From Ulva prolifera (lineage: Eukaryota > Chlorophyta > Ulvophyceae > Ulvales > Ulvaceae): 64,000 bases of DNA. The translations under genes and the position numbers were made by a program. Shown piece by piece: positions 46,801 through 57,100 of the stretch; position 1 is the first letter of the stretch, and the number at the start of each line of letters is the position of its first letter. Location: assembly GCA_023078555.1 (NCBI GenBank), contig CM041201.1, forward strand, positions 1,123,713 to 1,187,712, in the 5' to 3' direction. The notes under the pieces were generated by a model that saw only the letters and a program-made list of their open reading frames with translations, had not been told where the DNA came from and ran no database searches.

Positions 46801-47669
46801 AACAGCGTGATGCATGTACGAGCGCGGCGCGCCGTGCCGTCCCCTCCCTTCAGCGACAGAACCTTACCAGGGAAGTCGAGGACGCGGCCCAGGGCCAGTC
46901 GTGCTCCGTCAATGTTTGACGCGTCGCTGGCATCGTTGAAATCTCTGAGGAGCTCGGCCGTTGCGTCGCCGAACTCCGGATGGACGGTGTCCGGGACCTT
47001 CGGGGAGGGCCTGGGCTGGGCGGTGTTGTGGGCGGCGGCGGGGGCTTCGGTGAAGTGACGGGGTGGCTGATGGGGGTGCGGCTGGGCAGGCTGGGCAGGC
47101 TGCGGCTGGGCGGGCTGCGGCTGGGCGGGCTGGGCTGGGGCGGGTTGGGCTGGGGCGGGCTGTCGGGCCGGATGTGTGGCGGGCAGCACGCAGTGACCTG
47201 ACCTCAAGCTCCTGTTCTGACCTCCCACACATTTATGCGCCTTAGGGGTCTTGGTGGAGCCGAATATGCCACAGTGAGAGCAGTACGCGGCATTGAGTTC
47301 GTGCAGCTTCGCAGTAGGCAGCCTCGGCCCGTCGCGATGGATTCCTCGGATGTGGGTGAACAGACTTGAATGGGAGGAGAGACTAGCGCTGCATCCGTCA
47401 TATGGACACTGAAAGCTCATACGCAGGGACTCGTTCCGCTGAAAGCGGACACACTAACGGTGCAGTCTAACGGGCCATTGAACCGGCCAGACGGCACAAA
47501 ACTAAAACAACAAACACACAACACTTTTAACGAATCAAATCTGCAGATCACCTGCGGCTAGTCCGCAGGATTGCCAGTGGGACTGCCGGACAACGGCACG
47601 CGGGCAGCCAGCGGCCCGCGCCGACATGACGGCTGCAAAGCCAAGCGGGTCACCAGGAAGGCCAGGCGA
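43801..47669 (-). mobile_element. Full-length REL-endonuclease LINE (R2/NeSL-like) with 13-bp target-site duplication
   Basis: The element is 3869 bp. It is flanked by a perfect 13-bp direct repeat AAGCATATATGCA at 43788-43800 and 47670-47682. It consists of a 249-bp 5' leader, one ORF (43860-47420) and a 59-bp 3' tail ending CCTTTGTAAC. There is no poly-A; the same 3' end is found in the truncated relatives at 13803 and about 56571. An intact ORF and a perfect duplication point to a recent insertion. Confidence 0.93.
43860..47420 (-). CDS. LINE ORF: zinc fingers, reverse transcriptase, restriction-like endonuclease
   Basis: The 1186-residue protein has no internal stop. Residues 5-28 form a C2H2 finger (C5, C10, H23, H28) and 47-64 a second Cys/His motif. 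Residues 85-125 are Pro/Gln/Ala repeats. The reverse transcriptase spans about 300-560, with GPGLSGWTYEH, PQGGVRPIAIA, motif A LDWKNAFN (432-439), RQGDPISPLLF and motif C YHDD (529-532). The thumb follows. A CxC-x10-H-x3-C knuckle lies at 857-874. After a Pro/Ala-rich linker comes a candidate restriction-like endonuclease core, GDPLCIGDVSVVNP (Asp about 1058), followed by QKRTAYRLYDPDAYSF. This order (N-terminal fingers, RT, CCHC, REL endonuclease, single ORF) is that of site-biased LINEs such as R2 and NeSL. No AP-type endonuclease is present. Catalytic residues look intact, so the element may be active. Confidence 0.9.
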   Translation of the reverse strand: MSFQCPYDGCSASLSSHSSLFTHIRGIHRDGPRLPTAKLHELNAAYCSHCGIFGSTKTPKAHKCVGGQNRSLRSGHCVLPATHPARQPAPAQPAPAQPAQPQPAQPQPAQPAQPHPHQPPRHFTEAPAAAHNTAQPRPSPKVPDTVHPEFGDATAELLRDFNDASDASNIDGARLALGRVLDFPGKVLSLKGGDGTARRARTCITLFMDGEEPRLAEPTPSQKRRMNQNQDRRLAGSVHRSLSDGNVRKGAEKVEAPPIARYTPEVHEALRHLHPAEALPPDTQPAEPAPPLQIDEATLRALLDKLPKGSGPGLSGWTYEHIRAAGTASTAAFTEIHRFVNAALAGRLPHLPRLLDCRLLPQEKPQGGVRPIAIAETWQRLVSLCAMTLCSGLGASLAPLQVGVGVPGGAQNLGHAARAVLQAWDDVVLVQLDWKNAFNMMSRAAILEAVASHKPALLPFATMLYRFPANLYIEGAPPGTAAITSQRGVRQGDPISPLLFALALQGPLQAVQARHQPPGREVTAALMAYHDDCTIAGQRVDAAAAFRALVSAAEPLGLEPQLHKCTAYSRDPQHAGSVAAALGITHATEGTVITGTPIGTPAFESAHAEATADKVCATIEKMMRLPLKAQDQFLLLTMSCQRRMLHYARAVPWAHISDHMRRTEASVLAAVNEIMRVPRDDTRAAAQAVLPARLGGLGVTSTPQEVADGAYLAAAAVSQKAFAGGPECMQPYRGPHGQQLQETWQALNVAQQLHPELPGPASGDTIAKVLPGMQQRITKLVALRRRAALLASHDVATLEGACNLARLRSCACRAATLWLSTLPLSQALRMTDIEFMLCIRYLLGMSPAPPNAVGSRCECGTLIQPHDLDHAMNCTHNAGTWTSRHNIVEKQWREIGSHACVASTRIPRTAPFVRARLAAASRQIHAGPLGPPPPAPPQPASQVAGPSRGAALPAAPMPAAPPPPPTARADEAPAPTPAPAADADAGHSAQMGRHAPDAAQAAALAAAAAPGGQDPAGPGEQAAAAQATALDEVFRAVAQEKLGDIMFMPPGDPLCIGDVSVVNPCAGSYCGRAAREDGGAAETRDVQKRTAYRLYDPDAYSFVPLSHETHGRLGRPAMNHLNRLAEVASRCGKVNRALFVTNALRRLSVALCKGNALVLRAGLQSLAGITGRAVVRARARPSAMIA

Positions 47670-47682
47670 AAGCATATATGCA

Positions 47683-48396
47683 TGCATGTGTACACATGCG
47701 GCATATGCGCGGATATATGCCGTCCACGTGCATGCATATGCCTGACGTCAGGTACCTTGAGGTGTTACAAGGACAAAGGCAGCAAGGCAGGCAGCACCGC
47801 GAAAGAAGCAAGCAGAAGAAGCAAACACCAAGACACCCACGCACATCGATGTAGATATCTCACCCATCACCGGCGCAGCAAGCGATCGCGAAACCCCCCT
47901 CAGACGACCGTACGCAACTCACAGGGCCTCGACGTGTGCTAAGCGAGGTGGTCACGTACGGCCGTTTCGATTCCCCAAAGCGCACGCTGATGTTGAAAGG
48001 CTTACGCCCCGCACGTGCGGAGCCCAATACTATCATAGTAGCATTCCATCATGCCATACTATCAGGCGCCAGCAGGGACTCCATAGCGGAATCGGCGTGC
48101 TGCTTGTGATCAGGTCTTGTTAGAGCCCGACCGCCGACATGCGACAGTACAGAGACCTCTAGATCTGCTCTACTTCTTGTGAACGCCCGGTTTTGAGAAT
48201 GCGTCATGGGTAGGATGCTTGTGGCTTGTGGCATGGCCATGAAAGTGAGGTAAGTTGCGCAGTCTGCAGTCTGCATTCATACATCTGTCTCACTATGTGC
48301 TTTCTACATGCGCATCTCTGTGCCGGTCATGTTAGCCGCCAGCACAAAAACAATTTGGTTGACAAGTGCATACAGACAGACCATAATGTCAGATCA
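47683..48396. other. Gap between LINE and tRNA gene
   Basis: No coding stretch is recognised. The sequence just right of the LINE has alternating ATGCAT/ATATGC steps (47672-47740). Confidence 0.5.
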
Positions 48397-48468
48397 GGGG
48401 CTGTAGCTCAGTGGTAGAGCGTCTGCTTTGCATGCAGAAGGTCCAGGATTCGATCTCTTGTAGCTCCA
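48397..48468 (+). tRNA. tRNA-Ala (anticodon TGC)
   Basis: The 72-nt sequence folds as a cloverleaf. The acceptor stem is GGGGCTG with TAGCTCC plus discriminator A; it contains the G3-U70 wobble pair that marks alanine tRNAs. The D-arm includes TAGCTCAGTGGTAGAGC, which is also a good polymerase III A box. The anticodon stem TCTGC/GCAGA encloses TTTGCAT with anticodon TGC. The T-arm has loop TTCGATC and serves as B box. There is no intron and CCA is not encoded. A short T-run (TTTT at 48469-48472) follows as terminator. It looks like a normal nuclear gene. Confidence 0.95.
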
Positions 48469-48992
48469 TTTTCGGTCTTTCCGAGATAACGGGATTGTTT
48501 TGTTCCTTTGAACCAACAGCTGACAGCCTCACGCGTTTCTCCCCTCTGCGAACTTAGGAGCTCGTTGCAGGCGTTGTTGCCGCTCCGAATTTGTGCAGTA
48601 AAGCGTGATATTTCTGTGTTCTCACTGACCAGTTTTCCGCTGCGTATAACTTGATGCGGTCGATTGAGTACTGCCGTTGCGTCGCGTGCATGCTCGCCTG
48701 ATTGTCGCCTTAACTCAGATTTGAACGGGACACCGCGTCGCCTGACAGAACTGCACAATTCAACACTAATCTGTAGCTGACAAAACTGACAAACGGCATG
48801 TACAGCTTTGGGATATTCTCAGAGTGCCCTCCTGGGCTGCACTAGTTACAGCTGTAATGTCTTGGCCACCAGCTATGAAATTGCACGTGCATTTGTACTG
48901 CGTTCATAAGGCATACAGTATATATTTACAAGCGACAATCCCACCTTCGGGGGGCTCTTACGCTTTGATATTTGTCGCTTGAGCATGAAGGT

Positions 48993-49245
48993 AGATGCTG
49001 GCGGAGCGCTGCAGCCAGCGTGGCCAGAGGTGCAGCGCGGCTGTGGCGCTCTGCTGCTTGACGCGTCATGCTCGAATTCGAAGCTCGTCGCAGATTGTTT
49101 CTGTAGCACTGAATATGAAGCATAATATATGATTAGGAAAGCTGACGCCTCAGCAGAGGCAGAAGCGGCCGCATCCGTGGCGGAGCGCCGCTGAAAGCCG
49201 CGTGGCCAGAGGTGCAGCGCAGCTTTGGCGCCCTACAGCGCCGCA
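48993..49245 (+). repeat. Diverged GC-rich direct repeat pair
   Basis: About 48993-49055 and 49170-49240 share GGCGGAGCGC, then GCGTGGCCAGAGGTGCAGCG and a TTTGGCGC/TGTGGCGC stretch. They look like two diverged copies of a 60-70 bp element in otherwise AT-richer sequence. Confidence 0.7.
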
Positions 49246-49386
49246 GAGGCACGACGCGAACGCGAAGCGACCTGCGTTGCGGTGTTTCTGGAAGCAGATG
49301 CACAGATGCGAAGCCGACGCCGAAGCCTCGACGCGGAGGCGAGGCCGGAATGGAGCAGCCGCCGGACAATAGATACATAGATACAT

Positions 49387-49540
49387 GATGCTGAATATTA
49401 TACTTGTGATATGATACAGTGATGCTGAATATTATACTTATGATACAGTGATGCTGAATATTATATTTATGATGCAGTGATGCTGAATATTATACTTATG
49501 ATAGATACAGCTGCAGGTCGCTGAATATTATACTTTAGAT
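49387..49540 (+). repeat. AT-rich minisatellite, about 5 units
   Basis: GATGCTGAATATTATAC (last copy degenerate) starts at about 49387, 49421, 49450, 49479 and 49518. Units are 29 bp in the regular part and 34-39 bp at the edges. Confidence 0.9.
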
Positions 49541-52010
49541 AGACTATATGGTCAGTTTCATCAGGGCCAACACAGACTTGATAAAAAAAATGCAAATGTA
49601 CTGACCACAAACTGTGCAACCTCTGGAGGCATCGTGTATGTACGTGTGATGATGTGCCGGAGGCGCACGCTGTGCGGATCGATCCCCGTGACCTGACCGG
49701 AAGTGAAATGGCCCCGCAGGCCATTCCTTGACAGATAGTATTTTAACGCCACAGGATAGATTTTTGCAGTTGATATGAGATGCCCGCAGATCGCAGCGCG
49801 CGTGTTGGCAGGGTCGGCTCGCGGGGGCCCCCGGGGGGCCGTGCGAGACGCCCGGGGGCTGCTTACGCGTCTGGGACGAGCGTATTTTTACCAGTTGTCG
49901 TGACTTCGTGTGCTTTTGTGGCCCCTGGAGGGCGTGGGGAGCGAGTTGAGCGAGGGCGCTTGTCTGGGCAGAGAGGAACCCCCGTCGCCACGGCTTGGGC
50001 AGTGACGAACCCCCGTCGCCACTAGGCTGGACTGGGGTGCCGTGTAACCACCGTCTCTGGCTTCAGATGCCCGCGGCACGATGTACATGATAGCGATTAA
50101 TCTATATGGAGCTGATGACATCGGTGATAGCCGTGGATTGTTGATACATGCCCTTGCAGAGGCGTCCGTGCGCAACAGACTGACAGAGGTCGCTTTCTGT
50201 GGAAAGCCCTGAAGGCGTACTTTCGTGCCGTCGTACCATTGACGTGAATCATGGCCAATAAGGGTCGTCCACGCGGTGTATGCCTGATGCAGTGTGCTGG
50301 ATCTGTGACAGACAGTGGCAGACGTCCGCTGGCCGGATCTGCGACAATCTTGCATCCCCGCTGGCACACCACGGTATACGTTTGGTTGTTTGTATTTTCT
50401 TTATTATTATCTTGGGGCTGTGCGGACAATAGAGTTTGCGAAGCTTCCGCGTTACACTTGCACCTCGCTCCCTGCGAGGTCGATCTCCGATCATGCGCGA
50501 GCAGATCTCCGCGCAGACGCAGGATAGCAGCAGGAAATGTCATAAAATACTGGGCTTGACAGCGGACTCCTGGAGGTGGAGGGTGTGCTCCTGCAGCAGC
50601 GGCACTCATCTGAGAGGCAATTGCGTCCCCTCGACGCCAGGCGCTAGATATCTCTTGCATAAGCAGCTGAAAACGCGCTGACGGTGCTGAATACGTCTAT
50701 GTACGCCAAAGTTCGTTTCAGTCTGCTATGTCGTGACCTCATGGGAACTGCAGATCGAAGCGCATCGGCCATGCTGAAGGTCCCCAGCCACACCTGTATA
50801 GCGCCTATCTTAACCAGGCCCGACGCGCCGACGCCACAGGTTTCATGTCGCATTTGTGACAGTGAGTCAGATCAAACGCTGAGTAACAGCCTCACAGCCA
50901 GGCAGACTTGTGCGAAGCATGTCACTGCCTAGACCCATCTCACTGCCTGGCACAAATGCTGTCGACACGGGCTGTCCGTGCGCCATCGACCTGATCTGCT
51001 GCAGAGTATCAGATAAATATTAGGTAGTGTGTGTTTCATCAGTGACTCATCACAAATGAGTCTCATACGAAACATCTTCGAGGCGGGCGGGGATACCGCA
51101 CGGATACACTTTGCCTTAGCTGCAGCAGCTTGCAGTTGGGGCACCTGGGGCGCAACGGAAAATGGCGTTCACAGAAACATGCATGTCCGCTGCGGTACGA
51201 TGTCCTACTGCAGCGCCGTGCCGTTTGTCGGAGCAATTGCACGGTGGAATTGTGTGATCTGCGTATTGGTGTTCAAGTGTCGTTTGAATTGACCAGCCCA
51301 GCAGACATCCTCCGTCGACGAGGATCCGCTCACACAATCACACTCTGGGTCATGATCACTGCCCGATCACACGCTGCTTTGAACAGAGACACGATCGCAA
51401 TAGATCACTTGACCATCACTGCGCCTTCAGAGCTGCACGTACGGAAGCAGGCATGCACCGGACACAGAGCTTGGGGGTGGGTGCGCGTGGAGGTGCGTGT
51501 GGGGGTGTGCGGGAGTGGGGGAGTGTGTGGGTGCCTGTTGTGCCGTGTGTGCCTTGGCGTTGGCTGTTGCTGTCTTGTTGCGTGCGCATTGCGTTGTTCG
51601 TGCTCTCCCTCTTGGTCCTAGCGGTGCTACCAGCCCCTCCGGCGTTTTCCTTTGTAACACACACACACACAGAGCTACACACAACCACTTCCACATGCCC
51701 AGTCGTATACATAGCAGACGCCTCTGCTCAGAACAGAACCTTTTTGTTGTATTTCGAGCAGAACACACAACCTGGCACGGCATCACAGTACAGCGTATAG
51801 CTGCCGAACCAACATCTCGTTAGATATGTAGCACTTAGGAGGATGTTTTTGGTCGAAAAAGCGGTGCGGTTGAGGTCGGGGGCCGGGGGCCGGCCGGGCT
51901 GTGGAGGCGGGACGAAACGGCCCCCAGGACACGACCGGGGCGCTGGCGCTGCGCTGGGAGGCCCTGGGCACGTCACTGGCATATAGACTGCTGTTTTGAT
52001 GGTTTGGGCT

Positions 52011-52024
52011 GGGGGGGGGGGGGG
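52011..52024. repeat. 14-bp poly-G run
   Basis: A run of 14 G in gene-poor sequence. Confidence 0.95.
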
Positions 52025-54124
52025 AGCATTCCAGACCTCCCGCACAGTACTGCAGTGATGCAGATCTGCGTGCGTCCGGTCTCTGAAATGGACAAAGAAG
52101 GCATACACAGGAAACAGAGAGGCAGGCATACCTAGCACCTCATGATCAGGTGGCAGTATAGGGTAGCACCATGTGCATGCCACAAACAGGAATTTCACGC
52201 TGCCTCTCTGGCTTCAAAGTTTTCAGTTGGAGCAGAAACAGTAACAGCAACCCCACACAGGCAGTCATGTGTTACAGCATGCCGCAGCCTGAGGGACAAA
52301 GCTTAAGCCTGAGTGTTACACGGCCAAAGCGAGCGAGGCACGCAGCACCGCGGGCAACAACCAGGGAAACCGCACACCCACGCAACCAGCAGCAAGCAGC
52401 CCATACCAACACACCCATGCTATGCTTGTGTGTCACTCCAATCAGCAGCAGCAGTGTCCCTTACCCATGCATGCAATGCAGCCTCTAGAGCTGGCATGCC
52501 TGAAGCCGGCCGGCCGGTGTCACACTGTGCTGCAGCAGAGGCATGCCGCCGCTCCGCTGCTGCGTTCAACTTCAAGGAATTCCAATGAGTTTACCAATAT
52601 ATTATGAAGTGTGTACATAATGTTGGATACATAATTTGAAGTTCATAAGCACATCGAGAGGCACAACTGTGCGTGTGTTCTGTACCTGTGCATTCTGGCG
52701 AGCTACACGCAGTGCATAATTACATACAACCATGACTGTCTAGACAATATAGCTTTACCTGCGTACTGCGCATAGCTCGACAGAACGCATTGGTTTGAAC
52801 CTGTGGAACGTACGCGTGGACAATCGATTGATCGCCTATGTGTACGACAGAGTGTCCCTGGTGCACATGCATGCATGTACGCCATATGTATGTATATGAC
52901 ATATGGCAAGCAATATGTGATCGACATATCACCTGACGAATAGTGGCTGCTCGTGGTATGTGATGATGTACTTTCGATCGCGAGGCACGCTGTAGCTCCT
53001 GTGGAGCCTCTGGTAGCCACACATACGTGTACCAGGTATACCAGGTAAGGAGCATCCTCGTTCACATGCAGATGACAACGTCATGCAACATGTCGCCAGC
53101 AGCATCATGATGGCGATGGACCTTCAACGCTGCGCTGCACTCCCTCATGCATCGAGGGACAGATGTCTGCGCTGAATAAGGAGCGGAGACAAAACATGAT
53201 GCGCAGCAATTGCACATGTGGGTCATCTGCTCCAGGCTGTGATGGCAGCTGCAATGCTGCAGTCACTAACATGGATGTTGCAGAACCAGAGTTTTGCTGC
53301 GTAATGTACAGTTAACTACACACTGTACAATTGGTGTCAGATTCGAAGGCGTCTTCTTGACAAGGGCACCGGCGTCTGCGGCATTGTGAGCATCGTGTAT
53401 GTGCTGGGCAACCAAACACAATCCCTGGCTGCACATGTTTGGGGGCTTCAGCAGAGTTTCGTACAGCATGCATTGGCCACCGTGCCTCTCGTTGGACCTG
53501 GCGTGCCAAAACAAACGATGTGTGCTGACTAAGGCAACATGATGCAGCACAACTTTCTGCATGTTCGGCAGTTGTCATCTGCCTATGAGGGGCGAGGCAT
53601 GCATAGTACGAGGTCATGCACATACAAAGTGGGCTGCTCGGCAGTAGGAGGACATGCTGCGACTTTGGTTGCACATGTTGTTGCAGGAGAATCGCACACA
53701 CACTTATCACAAAATAAAACACTATCCCATCAAACATTCGCTGCCAATGCATAGCTATAGGCGTGGCGCCCGGCAAGATAGAACGGAAACGCCTCGATAG
53801 GATATACACAGGCACAAAACAACACAGACCTCCGGCAGCGCTACACAACAGGCACGAGCTCTAGAATGCAAGACAGAAGCCTTCTTCCTGCACTTGAGCG
53901 AATGTGCTTATGTGTGATTGACACGTCTCACCGACGTTTGTTGTAGAGATTGGGGGGGGTGGAGGCTCCAGCAGCGCAGGGCAGCTGCCAGCTTCGGCCA
54001 AGGATGAGGACATGCTGAAAAGGGAAAAGGGGGTCACCGGCAGGCAGTATCACCCACATAGAGACAGCATCACCAGTGTAGCTACATGAACATCTAAGCG
54101 ATGGAAATCACTCGCGCAATCCCA

Positions 54125-57100
54125 CTAGAAGAAGGATGTGCACGTGGCGCCCACACCGGTTCCAAGGACATTGAACCCACCAAACGGGGTGACGGACCCC
54201 TCACATGCGGGCGTGTCGAGGCACGCAGGAAAGAACGACTCGACGTCACAGGTGCTGCTGCCAAAGCAGACACCGATGGATATGAAGCGGAATACGGCAA
54301 CACAGCAAGGCTGCCCCGGCCCGCCACAATCACCAAAGGTGAAGCGATCTGGCCGTGGTCGTTCCCGGGTGGTAAGGATGACCAGAACAAGGGGGGGCGC
54401 TTGGCCAGGGGGTGTGTTGGTGTCTCGAGGTGGCAGGGTGGGCCCACCCGGTGGCGGTGGTGGAGGTGGTGGTGAGGGAGTCGGTGGCGGTGGCGTCACT
54501 GGTGGGGATGGGGGCGGAGGCGGCGGTGATGATGATGGCAATGGTGGTGGCGGTGAAGAAGGTGGGGGCGGTGGTGGTGGTGGTGGTGATATAGGCGGTG
54601 GCGGCGGCGGGGGGGACGGAGGTGGTGGGGGTGAGGGTGTTGGAGGAGGTGGTGGCGGCGGCGGTGATGAAGGTGAGGGCGGCGGCGGTGATGGAGGTGG
54701 TGGTGGTGGTGGGGGTGTTGGAGGTGGAGGTGTTGGAGGTGGAGGTGTTGGAGGTGGTGGTGGGGGCGGTGGTGGTGGTGGTGGTGATGAAGGTGAGGGC
54801 TGTGGTGGCGGGGGCGGTGGTGGTGGCGGCGGCGGTGAAGGCGGTGGCGGTGACAGAGGTTGTGGTGGCGGTGGGGGTGACACAGGTGGTGGCGGTGGGG
54901 AAGACACAGGTGGTGGCGGTGGGGGTGTTGGAGGCGGAGGTGTTGGAGGTGGTGGGGGGGGTGGTGGTGGAGGCGGGGTGAAGGCTCCGGCTGTACGACA
55001 GCTTGGTTGCAGGGGGTGCCACGGTCTGTGTCGCCTGTTGTGAAGGCCCCACACTCTGGCACCCGGCAGAAGCCAGAGTCGGGGCAGGGGGAAACCTGCA
55101 TACACGCGGATCGATTCCGTCCTCCAGCTGCAGTATCTCTTGCAAGGTCTGGATGCGGAACTGCCGCCGACCGCAGGGGGGCAAGCTGTCGATGCTGTGA
55201 TGCGCTGACGGACGGCATGCATTGACCCTGGTACACACACCACAACAGATCTGTATACGGCAAGCTGCGGACAATAGCCGCAGCTTGTCACACCCACCCA
55301 CAAGCCTGGCATGAGCATCAAGGCGTTCAACATTTGCGGCATGTTCATCTGCGGGATCCCCAGACCTTGTGATGCATATACAACTTACATGGGCCTTGTC
55401 TCCCTGCTGGGTGGAGACACAGCTTGTTGGGTTGACGTGGTTGGCGTAGAGCAGGCTGGGCGCACGTCTGGGCATTGGTCACGGCAAAGGGGCACCGAGC
55501 AGGCGTCGCCGCCCCAGCCGCCGTGGCCGAAGCAGGCGCCCTGCAGGCAGTCCCCCTTGCCACTGCAGTCGTTGAGGGTGTCCCGGCACGTCAGGTACCC
55601 CGGGTTGACGCACATCTCGTAGTCATCAGGGCATTTGGCTGTGCCTTGGCTTGCGCCGAACACATCTGCAGGCAATCATTGGACCGACTGTCGTGCATGG
55701 TGCAGGCGTGGTCTCAAAGTCAACATTACCTGTCAGACAAAGTTTTAGTCCCCAGCTGGGCACTGCCTTATGAATCAATCGTCCCGATGTGCACCCATGC
55801 GCGTGCTGTAGAGCTGTGCCAGGTATACTACGTAGTGTGCTGCAGCCGGTGCCAACGCGAAGAGCTGCTCACACCCGAGTCCAACCGCTGCCGGACCAGG
55901 GCAGCGTCATGTGGCATCGATTTTCCAGGCCACACGCACATGCGGCGGCGGCGGTGGTCACTTTCGGAGATTGAGTCCATTGCGGCATGGCTGCAAGCGG
56001 CGGCCAAGTGTGCATACGCTCGGCAAGCACGTTGCACAGGGCACCTAGTCGGCATGTACAGCCAGGCATTGCCCTTGTTTGAAACATGAATATGAATTTG
56101 CAGGTTGCATCTGCGGCGGGGCTGATGCCGGAAGCACACCAGGGGTACAGGGGTCGCCGGCGACGAGGACCGTGTTGGCCGGGGAGCACGACATCTGCGC
56201 GCACAGCGTTCTGAAACCGACCTCTATGCAGCGCGATCCTGGTGTTGCTTGGCAGTTTACTTCTATGGGGGCGTTGGCCACCTGCACTCCAGTAAGCTTG
56301 CGGAGATCATATGATATGATATGCATGATGCACTGGTTGGGCTGCCCCGGGCCCAGGCTGTTTCTGCACAGGAGCATGTGGCATACCCACGATAGGTGTA
56401 GTGTATACATGTATGTGGCATGTATGTGGCATATAGGAATATAGGCATACATGGTGGTTACCGGCAGGGCAGTGGTATGCGCTCGTGCCCAGGCTAATGC
56501 CATGAATGAATGAGTGGGCATGCGAATGGATTCCGAAATCCGGTAGCGTGCCCGGCCTCTGTCCTTTGTAATTACATGCATGGTGTATGTGTATGTATAC
56601 ACCTCCACTGCCGCAGAAAAAGCCAGGCATGCAAAGGATATGCCACCGTGCATGCATGGCAAGACTGCGCCCACTGGCACCCAGCCCTGGGCTCCCAGGC
56701 CTGGGCTCCCAGGCCCGGGCAATCTGTGCTCATACGACAAACACACAGTCTGCCAGTAGGTGTCTTGACTGGCGACATTCAGGTTGAGCTGTCCCCAACC
56801 ACACTTGGAGTCGTTCACACAATTGCCTCAAGGTTTGTGATGCGGCAGATGACACACCGACAGCACCCGCGAGAACTCGCCGAGCCCTTGGCTGAAACAA
56901 AAGCCAGCCGCGCTGTGATCATGTTGGCAAAGCAGCCTGCCACGATCTTCATTCGAGCAGAGGTATCTGGCGCTGTCTCGATCCTCCGAAACGAACCGGC
57001 CGTCCACAAAATTGCAGCCAGCCTGGTACCCGAAGCTTGATAATCCAGCGCTTCCATATTTCACGAGGTACCTGCTCACAGCTCTATATGTGTTGCAGAT

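Larger units (their letters stand above)
48469..54124. other. Long stretch without recognised genes, several repeats
   Basis: In 5.6 kb I see no conserved protein. Open frames at 50097-50660 and 50644-50853 (minus), 51130-51621 (plus) and 53312-53848 (minus, with a hydrophobic segment FDGIVFYFVISVCAILL) have no family match. Repeats are listed separately. GT-rich sequence lies at about 51477-51545 and a 14-bp poly-G at 52011-52024. This may be gene-poor DNA or hold non-coding transcripts. Confidence 0.45.

Noticed and set aside
53312-53848. 178-codon minus frame with a hydrophobic segment
   Set aside because: No family signature, no splice support and average composition; kept only as a note in the gap description.
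54138-55043. Plus-strand Gly-rich frame of about 300 codons
   Set aside because: It is the antisense of the Pro-rich coding repeat. The minus Pro frame continues into a Cys-rich domain, the plus frame does not.
54496-55263. Minus-strand His-rich and Thr-rich frames over the Pro repeat
   Set aside because: Alternative readings of the same repeat without any flanking conserved domain.
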